From assembly GCA_032871835.1 (NCBI GenBank), contig CM065298.1, positions 76,412,154 through 76,476,153 on the forward strand: a stretch of DNA of 64,000 nucleotides. Reading direction: 5' to 3'. Of this stretch, positions 23,338-35,744 are shown piece after piece. Numbering within the stretch: the stretch's first letter is position 1; every line of letters begins with the position of its first letter. The notes below the pieces were generated by a model that searched no databases, was not told where the DNA came from, and saw only the letters and a program-made list of their open reading frames with translations. The DNA comes from Dipteronia dyeriana. Its lineage: Eukaryota; Streptophyta; Magnoliopsida; Sapindales; Sapindaceae. Both the position numbers and the translations under genes were made by a program.

Positions 23338-26242
23338 TCAGGATTGTGAGGATTTGGAGCCCTTGCCAATACTCTGGTCTGGCACCATCTCGTATTCATG
23401 AAGCAGGCTCTCATTAGAAGGCCAATCAATTGTGTCGGCCGAATCATCCATCCATTAGATGTAATCCTCTCCTAGGATCGGCCCAACATAAGGCACCACA
23501 CCCTCTACGACTGACTCTCCACTGGCGTAAAAATGTGAGAGGGAATGCTCAGATTGAACCTTCAAATGAATGGGATGGGGCTCCTTGCCTCGGCTACGGC
23601 AGTAAGCCCTCCGTTTCTTCATCTGAGTACAGAGAGATTCTAAGGACCGATCCAAATGATGTTTGATTGACAGCTCCCAGTTAGTTCGGGTCTTCTCAGT
23701 AGCCCTATTCTTAACTTTGAAGAACTCGCCAGCTGAAACTAGCCACCACTGAAACTTCTGAAGAAGAAGAGCGTCGTAGGTAAGGGATCTTTTAAAACGA
23801 TCCACCCCTTGGACTGTAAGTTCCAACCTGGCTTCTTGGAACAAGGATTCAACTGTTAGAGCCTGGCGTTCCAAATCTTTGATTTTCTGCTCATACGCCG
23901 ACTTGGACTGCTCCGCTTCCTGCTCGACCTTGAGCATTGATTCTTGGGCAGAAGACAATAAATTTTGAAATAATGTAGCCTCCTCTTTTGCCAAAGAAGC
24001 CATCTCATCGGCCTCTATCTGCTTCTCCAGACAATGGTCTGTAAAAGCTTGAGCAGAATCAACCTCTTGTTGGTAAGCCGTTTCGACCCGAGCACGTTGG
24101 TCCTCACTTTCCTTCAGCTGAGCTTCGAGACACCTTATTCTATCGGCTTGATATTGCTACGTCTAAACCAGCTCAGCGAACTCGGCCACCATCTACAAAG
24201 GAGTTCGATTAAAAATCTGTCAAACAAACAAACAAAGCAACTGAAGGAAGTTAAAGATAACTTACATAAAATGCACCGTTAAAAATGTTTTGAAGACGTT
24301 CAGCATAGGAGCTATCCCGAAAATAGCTCCAGCGGTCATCCTCAACAAAAGCCTGACCAGATGACATCTCCCACAGTATATTCTGGGGAGAAGGATGTGA
24401 AGGAACCCCCGAAGGATCAGCCCTTTGATCTTCAACCTCGGGAGGAAGGGAGCCCCTGCTCAGATTTGAAGCCTCCACATCCGCCGATGCTCCAACATCA
24501 GCACTCGGATGAGTCTCAGCCACAACATCTTTATCGCTGGAGTCGATGAAAGAGACCACCAGAGGAACCTTGAGAGGACGAGTTGGAGAGCTGATTGCCT
24601 TCTGTTTCTCACCCCGAGAGCGGTGGAAACTGAGATCAGCTGCGGGATCCTCCTGAGTATCATCTCGAAAGCGTTTAAAAAATTCAGGACCTATGGGTAC
24701 CTGTCCCGCTGAGGTATTACCTCTATCACCGGTGTCAGTCCGCTTGGAAGGCACCTTACAAAGACCTTCACTCTGCCCTTGCCCATCGCCAGGCAGCTGA
24801 GTACCCGTCGGGCCACTTAGACCACTAGTTTCCCCAGCTGTCGGTTGAACGTCCTTAGGGACATCTTCGGGAACTTGTTCTTCAACCGTATCAGTCTTCT
24901 CGTCGGACTCAGGCGGGGCGATGCCTTCATTGCCTTGACGAGAAGCTTCTTTCCGACTCGCCTGAATAATTGACTTCTCTTGGCGAGCCTGAAGATCGCA
25001 GACGGCGTCCGTATCATACACTTAGAAGAAAAAAGGAACCGCGTCAGAATGCAAAACAAAAAATATATAACAATGAAAGGAAAGGTTGCAAAAATCACTT
25101 ACATCGCCTGTAGTAGCCCGAAATCTGTTCGAAGAAGCCGAGCTCAATCATCTTCGACTCAACAAAGAGATGAGTCTTGCTCCTCTTCTCCAAAGTGCGA
25201 ACCGCTGCCCGAGCAAGTCTAGTCAGCTCAGGATCACTGAAATCAATTTTCTTCTTGTTCCATATCTCGAGGGAACAGAAGAAACAGGGGATTTTTAGCA
25301 CCGTCCGAGTACCCCTATTTAAAACAATAACATCAAGCCCGAGGTTCCCTCTGGTGAAAAACCAACTATTCTTCCAGAACTTGTTAGATGTAGGGAATCC
25401 CCATATAAAACCCCTCTTTTTAAGGTCGTCAGAGATGTCAGCCCCCCGACTCACCTTTGTCCCCTTAGGGACCCAGCAGTCTGGCGGATTCGACATGAGA
25501 AAGTAAGTCCCTGTCTTACCAGACTGCCTCAGCGTAAAGAAGTGCTCGATTTCACTTGGGGAAGGCGGCAACAGGTTCATCATGTTATACATGTTCCACA
25601 TGCACATCAAAATTTTATAGTTGTTCGGGGCTAATTGAGCCGGAGCAATCCCTGCTTCAGCCAAAAACCAGGCAATAAATGGCTGAAAGGAAGAGTGACG
25701 CCGCAGCAGAGCATGGATCTGTAGATTGCCACCATGCCCGGGGGAGGATTCCACACAGCTCTATCACCCGCTGGAATTAGAGTGACCGAGTTAGGCAGAT
25801 TGAATCGTGAATGATACTTTTGTATCTCGTTTGCCCCGACTACATTCGGCTCGGTATCAAACCCACTCGGGAAAGTAGTAGAGAAAGAAAGGCTAGATGT
25901 TCTATACACCTCTTCAACGTCGTTCTCATTGATAGTCCGCTCCATGATCAGATTATCGCTCGAGTTGTGCTTACGGACTTCACTTCTGCTTTGATGTTTT
26001 CCCATCCTTTGAAGAGGTACCCTGTGATCAGAAATATAAAAATCAGAACTATATGAAGAACTCGATACAGGGCTAAAAGTGACGTCAGGGTGAAGCCCAG
26101 AAACATCAACTTCTAAAAATGGAGGTTCATCAGCAGGGATTTCCCCTAGTAATCTTCTAATGCAAGAAACCAACTGGAAATCCCCACGTTCTAATGCATC
26201 AAGAACCACATTAAAAAGACGATGACGGGAAGATGGCTCCAT
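23338..26242 (-). pseudogene. Antisense three-exon gene of Gypsy-B (Transposase_28-like protein)
   Basis: Read on the minus strand there are three exons: 26242-25103, 25020-24266 and 24192-23338. The introns are 82 and 73 bases long, both with GTAAGT donors and AG acceptors. Exon 1 starts MEPSSRHRLFNVVLDALERG, and near 25640-25690 has FQPFIAWFLAEAGIAPAQL with the following N(N)YKILMC, the signature of the plant family 'putative gypsy type transposon' (Transposase_28). Exon 2 is acidic and low-complexity (ASRKEASRQG, SSPTRPLKVP). Exon 3 is a coiled coil (QSKSAYEQKIKDLERQALTV). AATAAA stands about 90 bases past the stop (23246-23241). A frameshift near 25690 breaks exon 1. Gypsy-A has the same gene. 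Antisense extra frames are known in Tat elements; their function is not. Confidence 0.8.
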
Positions 26243-26721
26243 TAAAAACTAACCTTGACTAAAGTTTGATGCAAGATTTTCAATGGAAAGTCACGACCTT
26301 CTGCGTAAAGAAATCTGGGTTTAAGAAATTTTTTCTGCTGAGAAATCTTTAAGAATGGACCAACTATCTCAGTGAAGAATTTAAAGAAATAAATGAACGA
26401 AACCCTAGATCTCAAGTTGGGAAAAAAATGATAAGGATTGATGATATAGGTGGCACACGGGGAAGCGCATGAGTCATTTCTCATAAATGATATCGAAAAA
26501 CGAAGAGGCAAGAGACACGTGTCAGAAGGAGAATTGGCTTTCACCGTCAGAACTCCAAAACGTTGCCATCAATAAAGATCTCGCGTAATGAGACAAATCA
26601 AATTTGCAGGGTCACCATTAAGACACGTCATTATGACAAGATAATTACTCAGGTACTGAAAAGATATTGAAAACTAATTAAAATACTTTTGCCCGAAGAA
26701 ACCTTGTTCAGCAAAAATATT

Positions 26722-26733
26722 TTAAGGGGGTAT
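26722..26733 (+). promoter_or_regulatory. Gypsy-B polypurine tract
   Basis: TTTAAGGGGGTAT immediately precedes the 3' LTR. An A/G run at this place primes plus-strand DNA synthesis. The equivalent AAGGGGGTAA (reverse strand) adjoins the Gypsy-A 3' LTR. Confidence 0.7.
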
Positions 26734-27648
26734 TGTCATATGTAAATTTTATCTCATGAACACGTCATCAACAAAGAGGATAAATTGCCAAGTGGATATC
26801 CGAATAGGCATTCAGAAAATATCCTACAAGAGATTGCCGAAGAAGAGAAAACCCTAGTAAGCAGATGTTGAATAAAACCTACTCAGGGTCAATCAAAGTT
26901 ATATACTACTCGGGATCAGTTAAACGACACCCGGGACTGGTTAAATAACGCTTCTACTCGGGCTCAAATGATGTTACTCAGGATCAAATGATGTTACTCG
27001 AGACCAGCGGGTATTATCCTTGCTCGGGATAAATATGAAGAAAAATGAATAAAAAGCCTAGCGCCTAGTTTACACGAATTAGGTCATTAAATACACGAAG
27101 ATATCCATCAGGAAGGAATCCCAAAGAGAACAGAATACTAAGCTGGAAGGGATCCCAATCAGGCAACAACTTTATTTCTCTAAAAAGACTACGCTCTTAT
27201 ATAAGGAAACAAGTCCAAATTGGACTACATTACTATAATCATATTCGATTTCAATACAAGACTCCGAAACAAGAAAGAAGACAATCTGCTTCAAACAAGT
27301 AAATAATTGTAATTAAATACAAAGATCTATTACTTGTACAAAGCAGATTAGGGCTCTATAAACATATAAATAGACCCATAATCTCGCCAAAAAATATATA
27401 GAAAACAATCATAGAAAAAATACATAGAGAAAAAAGAGAGATCGAGAGCTTGTAACATTATAAATTCATAGTGGATTTTGGCTCGGTTGATCATTCAACC
27501 ACCCGTGGATAATTCTCCGGTCATCGGAGTTTTACCACGTAAAAAACTTGTGTCTTGTTTACTTTCTCCTCCTCTCTCTCTTTGAAATCACGGCCAAAAT
27601 CCAATCCTTGTTGGCTTTTCTGATACAATCCAGAAATCAACGTCAACA
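26734..27648 (+). repeat. Gypsy-B 3' LTR
   Basis: It starts TGTCATATG and ends CGTCAACA. It matches 15546-16458 over its full length. GCTCT of the target follows. Confidence 0.9.
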
Positions 27649-27660
27649 GCTCTAATACCA
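27649..27660 (-). promoter_or_regulatory. Copia-2 primer-binding site, cut by Gypsy-B
   Basis: On the minus strand TGGTATTAGAGC follows the LTR by two bases, an initiator tRNA-Met-type site. Gypsy-B inserted within its GCTCT end. Confidence 0.8.
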
Positions 27661-27662
27661 AT

Positions 27663-29803
27663 TGTTGGAACCTCGTTCACCGGTTACGCAGCGGAACTAG
27701 GTTTTAAAATTTTTATACATATCATAATCTGTATTTGGGACTAGTGAAGTTGGGATCTTAATTATTTTTTGAAACTAATACATACAATATGTAAACATAG
27801 GAAATTGAAATTGATAAAATCAGAAGAAGAAAATCTTACCAATGTTTGGAGGCTCCTTCACTTTACGATATGCTCTTGTCTGAACCAATCTTACCAACGT
27901 TTGGAGACTCCTTCACTTTACGATGTGCTCTTGTCTGAACCACTCGATCTTCCTCGCTATCTCCCGGGACTGGTAACTGCGTGTGGGCGTGTCACGATCT
28001 CAGGAACTTGAATGGAGGATGTAGAGAAAAAAACATGAAGAAACTCTTTCTTCTTGATCAATATGCAACACTTTCTTTGATCTTTTCACAAGCACACATG
28101 CAATTGCTATTTTCACTTGTTCACGCCAAAAAATAACACAAATTTGCTTTACAAGCCAAAAACTCCTTTTGTTTAAAAAATATATCACTGTGCGTTTTTG
28201 TTTTTAAAACTGAGTTTCACGCACATGCTATTTTTATCTTATATGCAAACTCTTTTCTCTTTTGATATTTTAATCAGTTGTCTTTGTGTTTCATACAAAC
28301 ACATACATTGATTCAAAATCAAATCTAGATGCGTGTGTCAAGTAATTTGCATCGTATGCACATTAATCTTTTGACTATTGTTTCATGTGCATACACCAAT
28401 TTGCATCTAATGCAACCTCTTGTATTAGTAATTGATATATATTTTTTAATTATTTTTTTCAAATATATCTAATATATTAAAAGTGATAATAAGTATTTTA
28501 AATTTAAATTTAAAATCAAATACTTAGATAAATGATTTAGTAAAAATAAAATAATCCTATTATTTTATCTTCACATAAATCTAAATATCAATTAACACCC
28601 TTCAATTAATAGTTAATTAATAATTCATAATTATCAATATAATTAAATAATCTAATTATTTAATTAATTTAACTATTAACATTCATTAATTAAATAATCT
28701 CAATATTCAATTAATTCCTAAATAAATACGTGTCACTTTCGCAACACAATTAATTGGACAATCCAATTAATTAACTGTGACCCCTGTTACCTAAATAGAT
28801 CGGGCTAGTAAGGGGACCTAATGGACCCACAGTATTTTGAGCTCCAATAATCCTCGGAATCATTAATTAAACTCTTTAATTAATATTCATTGATTATTAA
28901 CTTCGGTGTTATTCCACTAAAAACTTGAAGCTGTACTCTTTCAACTGTAGACGCTTTTACACAGACCGATACAACTCGGTGTCTATCGATATAGTTATTA
29001 CATATGGTGTGATCCTCCACAGAAGTTCATAATTAGAGTTGAGTCATAATATCCGTTTTACCCCTCTAATTACATATATCCTTTAAATACCATTGATTCT
29101 CTAATGGACAATAAATCCTACTTCCTCATGGAATTAGGAGAGCGCTCATATTATCCAAGCCCCGAATCAATCCTTAAGGGAACTACCATCTACTTCTCAC
29201 AAAAAGGAGTGGATTCCACTATTGTGTACAAACCTTCCCAGCCACAAGCCAAACCGCAATCCCAACATACAGAGTATATTGATCAGGAAATGCATCTGAC
29301 CTCACATATGGTATATCAAAGACCATGATTTAACCTGAAGGAGTCGATAAGACACTCAGGATTAAGATCACCCATATATAGCCATCATTAGTTGATATAT
29401 ATGAATCTCATCAATAAACGGATCTTGGTGAGAGATTCATATAGATCATGGCCCAGTCCTATATGATCACATCACTCAAGTTGTCTCCATTCCCATATCT
29501 CATATGAATGATTCAGGATAGAATCACCATACATTACGGAATGGACCACAGCTATAGATTAACCATAAATAAAGTACCTAGCTTTATTTGCTATCTATAG
29601 ACTCTTTATTGCACATCTCTTACTGTATCCATCTGTATATGACACTCATATACACAGTTTGAAATTACATCTGGCAATCTTGGATGTTAAATATATGCAC
29701 AAGTTATAAAATAAACAACACAACAAGAATGAATTGAACTTTTCATTTTATTTATTTCATAAATCCATTTACAAATTACATCTTTAGGGCATAAACCCCA
29801 ACA
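27663..29803 (-). repeat. Copia-2 5' LTR (about 2.1 kb)
   Basis: In plus orientation it starts TGTTGGAACC and ends ACCCCAACA, forming short inverted termini. The Copia-3 LTR (47346-49399) has the same ends and long shared stretches, such as GATCGGGCTAGTAAGGGGAC near 28800 and 48412. No coding region is seen in it. Confidence 0.9.
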
Positions 29804-30205
29804 AAAGCTAATGTCATTTTGATATAGAATTATGCCAACACTAAACTCAAAAACCTAACACGTATTGCATGAAGTGGTTTTCTATAGTTTAGTTTGAAAT
29901 ACGAACCGGAGTCCTGGCCTTTTTATAGCCATTATTATTTGATTTCTCTCAACCAAGGTGAAGTCTTTTCCTGGAAAAATATACTCTTGACATGGTTCGA
30001 AGAAGTAGACTTCCTTGCCGGTACTTTATGTGCAGGAAGGATATAAAAATTGTAGACATCCCTTTCTTGACTCTTCATTAGCATCTTTATTATGGCTCCA
30101 AGTTTGTTAGTCCAAGCCAGCCGCTTACAGTTTAGTTTTTGTCGAAGAAAATGAAGTCTTATAAGGGAGGAAAGAGGGTAAGCACCAATGTTCAAGAAAT
30201 CAGAC
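29804..30205 (-). other. Flank of Copia-2 with an unidentified exon-like frame
   Basis: An open frame on the minus strand, from about 30204 to 29935, has ordinary protein-like composition (KLNCKRLAWTNKLGAIIKML, then KVPARKSTSSNHVKSIFFQE). Its upstream end stops at a probable insertion junction at about 30205. I do not recognise the family. It could be the last exon of a broken host gene or chance. No start codon is evident, and nothing else is seen here. Confidence 0.3.
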
Positions 30206-30965
30206 ACCTAGGCCAATTAATCAGCTCATTCAGCTAGTCGACTGTAAATTGAGGCAAAATGGCCAAAATCGGCCTTATTAGTCGGTGACCGATTAATCAG
30301 CCAAATCGCCAACTAATCAGTCAAATCGTCGATTAATCAGTAAAAAAGTTAACGTAGAAACAATTGATGGAGATAGAGAGTGTATGTTTGTTCATTGAAA
30401 CCATATCTAATAAAGAAGATGAAGTTGATAAAGAAGATGAAGAGAGAGAGAGAGAGAGAGAACAATTAAAAGAAGAAGATAAAGAGAGATGGTGTTGAAG
30501 AGAGAGTGTTCTGTTATTGTTCTTCTCTTGGTTGTTGTTGGGTGTTTTTTACTTTGTTGTTTTGTTGCTATCTTCAAGACTTCAACAAGATTGAAGCTTC
30601 AATCAGGTCTAGTCTTTGGTGTTCCTCTGTTATCCTTGTTGATTAGATGAGAGTGAGAGAGAGAGAGAAGGGTAGTAGGAATTCCTGTATAATTATTATC
30701 ATCCTATGTAAAATAATCAAGTTTGTTTATGTGCACATTTCACTTGATGACCCTCTTTATAATATTTCACTTGTGGATTTGAATTGATTTATGACTGGTA
30801 ATTTGACATTTATGGATTTGGAAAGAATTTTGTTTGGATTTGATAATTGAAATTTGTTTGTGATTGGAATTTTATACAGGAAAATTAAAAAAAAATAGGT
30901 GTAAATTCGTTGGCCGGCTAATCGGCCAGGACGCTGGGTCTTCACCCAACTAGCACCTAACGCTT
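30206..30965. mobile_element. Possible small non-autonomous element
   Basis: The left side is full of GATTAATCAG / CGATTAATCAG motifs (30220-30345), and the right end has GGCCGGCTAATCGGCC near 30911 with GTCTTCACCC. CACCTA stands at both outer borders (30204 and 30950 regions). The middle is GA-rich with (GA)n at 30440-30461 and 30650-30672. This suggests an insertion with CTAGGC-type ends, but the termini are too degraded to type. Confidence 0.3.
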
Positions 30966-32158
30966 ACTAGAACACCGATAAAGGCAGTTCTGAGGATGTA
31001 CTATTATGGCCATTCAATCATGTAACACCCTAACTATGCCCGGGTGAGCTCCATCCGTGAGTCAATTTTGTGGTTGAGTTACAAAAATATGGTGATCTTG
31101 ACAGCCATTTGGAACCCTTTTAGTGTATATGAATATCTTCCGGAAACCAGAATTTTGCAAATGAGATTTTGGAATTGGCTGTGTTTTAATGTTTATTCGT
31201 AATAAGATGTCTTTGTCAAGTGTCAAGATGCGTACCAATTGTTAAATATGTAATTCTAGAAAGTTTTGAGATTATCTTAAAATTTTATGTTTTTCTTTAT
31301 AGATAAATTGAATGTTAAGGCAACCGTTACGTTTAATGGGGATAAACTAACAATAGTGGTTGTTTGTGTAATTAAACACAAAATTAAAGATTAATGCATA
31401 ATGGAATTACTCAGGGTTTATTAATGCAATTAGCCCTTTTTTGTTTTTTGTTTTTTTCTAATTTTAATTAAAATAATTTAAAATAAATTAAAACAATCAA
31501 TTTCTTTCATAATATATACTAAAAATTGTTTTTTTTATTAAAAAAATAACTTTAAAAATATTTATTTTACTCAATGTAGACTTTATAAACACTTATTTAG
31601 TTATTTTCCTCAAAAATAATTTTAAATATTTTAAGTATGTTTCAAATAATTTTATGATTTTATAAAATGAATAAATTTAATTCTATCCTATCTAATATGA
31701 GACTGTATGATAAATATTAAATATATTATTTTTAGTTCAATTCAAATCTTGCATTAAAACTAATAATACTAATTTGAGAATTAAATTGTAATGTTGTTTT
31801 ATTATTAGTATAAGTACTGGCACTAATCATTCAATTCATTTTAAATAAATCCAACAATGTAAAATAATAATAGTTTCATGCAGATTACACCTTTCTTGAC
31901 TGATTTCATGCTGCATAGGCATTAATTAATCCATTGCTATGCTTCTAATATGGCTAGCTTTTTTCTCGATTGATGATTAGATTGTAGATCAACACAATTT
32001 CTTCAATCCTTTCTCCAGCTGAATCGTGATACTCTCTCTTTTTAATTCCTACACAACAAGATTTTTATACCTTTATTGACTAACACCGTAATTTCATTCC
32101 ATTAAAAATTTAAAACTATTGAAATTCTTCCCTCTCTCCTACCGGTTACCTAAAATAG
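30966..32158. other. AT-rich spacer, no gene seen
   Basis: No open frame of note and no recognisable element was found. It holds homopolymer-rich AT sequence, ending at the MITE target site. Confidence 0.6.
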
Positions 32159-32167
32159 TTTAATTAA

Positions 32168-32434
32168 AGGATAATTACTCCAGTGGCCATCAACTCTTAC
32201 CACCACTATCAAAATGACCATCGGATGGGGAATTGATTTCAAAATGGTCATTTTTGGTAAATAATGTTACACTTATGGTCATTCCATCCAATTTCATCTA
32301 TTTCCATCCAATTCCATCCAATAAGTGGCATTTTGGTAAATAAGGGGATATCATTAATTTATTTTAGATGTTTTTTGGAAATCTATAATTATATTTAGTG
32401 TATGTATATATGTATAACATATATATCAAACATG

Positions 32435-32465
<31 letters not shown>

Positions 32466-32799
32466 AATTCTTTTTTAAGAAGATTAAAATTCTAAAAAGT
32501 ATATTTACGATAAGTTGAAAAGAAATATATATATATATATATATTTGGGATATGCTATACGTATATACACACATTAAATATGATTATTTGTTTCAAAAAT
32601 CAAAAGAAAAAACTGATTTTCAAAAAATATCTTAAATAAATTAATGGCATCCCTTATTTACCAAATTGTCATTCATCGGATGAAATGATCATTAGTGTAA
32701 CATTGTTTACCTAAAATGACCATTTTGAAACCAATTCCTCATCCGGTGGTCATTTTGATAGTGGTGGCAAGAGTTTATAGCTACCAGGATAATTATCCC
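32168..32799. mobile_element. MULE-type MITE with long terminal inverted repeats
   Basis: The 9-bp TTTAATTAA stands on both sides (32159-32167 and 32800-32808). The first 170 or so bases (GGATAATTACTCC...CACTATCAAAATGACC) match the reverse complement of the last 170 (GGTCATTTTGATAGTGGTGG...ATCC). The middle is AT microsatellite. It has no coding capacity. The 9-bp duplication and long inverted repeats fit a Mutator-derived miniature element. Confidence 0.85.
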
Positions 32800-32808
32800 T
32801 TTAATTAA

Positions 32809-33296
32809 TTAATTCCACCCCAAAATATTTCTTGCATTCATCAAATATAAGCATTAAAACAATGCCCTGCCATAAAGCAAAATAGCACACATCCACTGAT
32901 AGTTCAAGTGGCATGCTTGATTTTGATAATTATAAATATCCATAAAATTCTAATAAAGTTTGATTTCAATGTAATATAAGTTATGAGTTTCAAGCAAATT
33001 GAAATTATTGCAAAAGGCACCATACAAAGTCCTAATAATACATCTACATGCATGGAGAGGTAACACATTAAGTTTTTGGACATCAAATGATTCATTAATC
33101 GTACTTACAATATCATTCGAAGTAACCTTGGACCCCATTTGGATTGGTTGTGACTTAGAATTTTCATTTGATCATGAAAAAATAATCTAGAGGTCAAACA
33201 CGCAGTAACGGCTAGTTTTTCAATATTTCAATAAAAACAAATCTTGTGTCACTTGGAGATTACTTCTTTTAAACAATCCTGAACCATCAAATTAAT
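32809..33296. other. AT-rich spacer, no gene seen
   Basis: It contains short frames only. Nothing recognisable was found before the hAT target site. Confidence 0.5.
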
Positions 33297-33304
33297 CATA
33301 TCAT

Positions 33305-34605
33305 TAGGGTCGGCCTCGGAGATAGCCAAGAGAGGCAACCATTTAAAGTATCTCTGATCCAAACTCTATCTTTATCTCTAATATAAAAAGGAAATATTCT
33401 CTTTAGATTCTATCTTTAAAAATTTATCACTCTATCTATACATACTATCCTTATCTTTATCTCTATCTCTATTTCTAGTTCTATCATTAAATAATTTATA
33501 TTTTTATTATTAATTTTTACTTTCTTTAATAAATTATTTTTATATAAGTTTATGTTTCAACTAAATTTTAACAATTTTTATATAACAACATTTTTAATTT
33601 TTATTTATTTTAAGTAAAAATATAACATTTATATTTTCCCATATATTTTTATCAAAAAAAATTATCAAACAATTTTGTACCTAATCTTTACGGTCTAACA
33701 ATTTTCAACTATTTTTCCTACTTAGTTTCCTAATTTTCTCTATTTATTAATGATATGTTGCTATTATTTATGTTTTTTGTTATTTGTTTGCGTGTTGCTA
33801 TCGTTATTTAAATATGTTTATGTTATTGTTGTAATTTTTATTTGGAAGTTTTAATGTATTTTATTGCTAACTTACAATAATTAATGTGCAAACAATATAA
33901 TGTATGGTAAGAATAAGTAAATTTTGATAAATAAAAAATATTATTATTCAATATTCAATATTAGTCTCATTTTAAAGATTTAAATGAGATATTTTTAATG
34001 GTATGATTTTTATAATGATAAAAATTATAAATTAAAATTTAGTATATAATAATTGAATTTAATTTAAAAGGTAAATATGGATATAGGGTAAAAATGGAAT
34101 AAATCAAAGTTAAAAGTGGATTTAAATTTTCAAATTTGATACTATAAATATACTTTTTTTTTAGAATAGAAATTCCAAAATAGAGTTCCGTATGCTCCAA
34201 TATTTGTATCTCCAAATAAAAAAAGTTACAGTAACAATATGATACTCTAATTTTTTTTTTCTTGAAGATACAAATATTGGAGCATACGGAACTCTATTTT
34301 GGAATTTTTACTCTAAAATAGAGTACCATTCGAGATTCTCTTAATGTTCTCAAATTTTAATACTCTTTATATAATATATTAGGTATAATTAATGTAACAA
34401 TAATAACAATAATACTAAATTGTAATTAAAAAAAATAGTATAGCTTGGTTCAAAAAGGCTCCCATATTCATTAAATCCGTAGGATAAAATATTCAACAAT
34501 AATGATACAACCCAAAAAGAAAAAAAAAATCAGATAAAAATACATAGCAAGAACTCAAATTTTTATAGTTCTCCTTTGTCTCTCAAAATATCAAGGCCGA
34601 CCCTA
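33305..34605. mobile_element. Non-autonomous hAT element
   Basis: The perfect 8-bp CATATCAT lies at 33297-33304 and 34606-34613. The ends are TAGGGTCGGCCTC and, inverted, AAGGCCGACCCTA. An 8-bp duplication with short TIRs is the hAT signature. There is no transposase frame, and the interior is AT-rich. Near its right end, about 50-bp arms at 34163-34213 and 34266-34315 form an almost perfect inverted repeat (arm core TTCCGTATGCTCCAATATTTG), which could be a second, nested miniature element. Confidence 0.8.
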
Positions 34606-34654
34606 CATATCATACATATATTTACGCTTAAATTTTCTTATCATCTCTTTTATT

Positions 34655-35739
34655 TTTATTTTTATTTTGATAAAACAAGAACAGCAGCATTACTGCAAAA
34701 GGCAGCAGCCAAACAAATCAACAAAAGCCGGAAAAATAGCCTAGAAAACAAAAAAACTACAAACGCAGGGAAAACAAGATCCTCACAAATCTATCCAGGC
34801 TTCTCCTTTTCAACGATGCTTCTGATACAGGCCGGATACTTCTCCGTCCAAATTCTGTCAATAGCGCTACGAACCGCATATTTTGCAAGGCTCCGAGCAG
34901 CTTTGTTTGCCTGGGAAGAAATATAGGTGAAACGCATTACACCATAAGCATCACAGATAACATCAATATCAGCTAAAATAGTTCCAAAATTCGAGTCTCG
35001 AAAAGTTCTCTGGTTAATCTATTTAATCACCATAACCTCATCCTATTCACTCAACTTAGGATTTAGACCACAATCTAACACCAAACTGCACACCTCTTTG
35101 AATGGCCAACACATTAGCAATCATAGAGCAATTGCTAATACACACTCTTTGGGAACTGCAGGCCATCACCTCCCCAGCTAAGTTTCTCACAATAATACCC
35201 AAACCAGCAATCCTACTCTTCCTATCAACAGCAACCCCACAATTAGTTTTGTATACGTCAATAACAGGCGCAACCCAAACTTCCGATAAACCGTCTCTCA
35301 CCAGAGCCCTATCATTCACATCATCCCTGTTCCCCTTGTTCAATGATCGATAATCATCCAGAAACTTCTTACACTACCCAATGGCATCTGACCAATCAGC
35401 AAAATTATCATTATGAACTAAAGAATTACGAATAAACCAGATTCGCCAGAGGACAATACAAAAAAATTCTTTCTGTCCTCCGAAATGTTAGGAGGGTAAT
35501 CAAATATAAAATCGAAGAAATTTATCAAATCTCCCCCTATCGCCTAGTTATTGAGTACCCACTCATTATGAATCTCTTTCAGCCTTTTGCAACTCCATAA
35601 GACATGCATAATTGTTTCCAAAGAATTCTTGCATGCACCACAACAGCCATTCGACTGAATCCCCCTTCTAGCAATGTTGAATTTAGTGGGAATCCAATCA
35701 TAGTAGGCTTTCCATAAGAAAATCTTGATCTTGCCCGGG
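34655..35739 (-). mobile_element. L1-type LINE remnant, 3' part (zf-RVT, linker, RNase H)
   Basis: On the minus strand from 35739 the frame reads KIKIFLWKAYYDWIPTKFNI and CCGACKNSLETIMHVLWSC, the zinc-binding domain after reverse transcriptase in plant LINEs. A linker with LWRIWFIRNSLVHN follows. At 35343-35056 comes an RNase H-like domain (NCGVAVDRKSRIAGLGIIVR). The Asp usual in N(V/C)D is Gly, and the Glu of AEAL is replaced (ANVLAI), so it is inactive. The left end shows repeated TTTTTA units near 34655, the expected A-rich LINE tail in reverse. The element is 5'-truncated and split by Gypsy-A. Confidence 0.8.
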
Positions 35740-35744
35740 ATGTT

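Larger units (their letters stand above)
15546..27648 (+). mobile_element. Gypsy-B: Tat/Ogre-like Ty3/gypsy retrotransposon, complete but decayed
   Basis: Two similar LTRs (913 and 915 bp) bound the element. The flanking 5-mers are CCTCT (15541-15545) and GCTCT (27649-27653), a target duplication with one mismatch; the uninterrupted Copia-3 site reads GCTCT. The order is LTR, primer site, gag, protease, reverse transcriptase, RNase H, second RNase H, integrase, tandem array, antisense gene, polypurine tract, LTR. The dual RNase H, the large 3' region with tandem repeats and an antisense frame are Tat-lineage features. It inserted into the primer site of Copia-2. Stops throughout pol make it inactive. 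Confidence 0.9.
6671..29803 (-). mobile_element. Copia-2: Ty1/copia element split by nested insertions
   Basis: Four separated pieces belong to one minus-strand element: 5' LTR 27663-29803; primer site 27649-27660; leader 14276-15545 plus 8084-8571; gag-protease-pre-integrase 6671-8083. Copia-3 (44505-49399) carries the same parts contiguously and shows what Copia-2 looked like before it was interrupted. The interrupting elements are Gypsy-B in the primer site, a MULE in the leader, and Copia-1 in the pre-integrase region. The rest of pol and the 3' LTR are expected left of the window. Confidence 0.85.
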
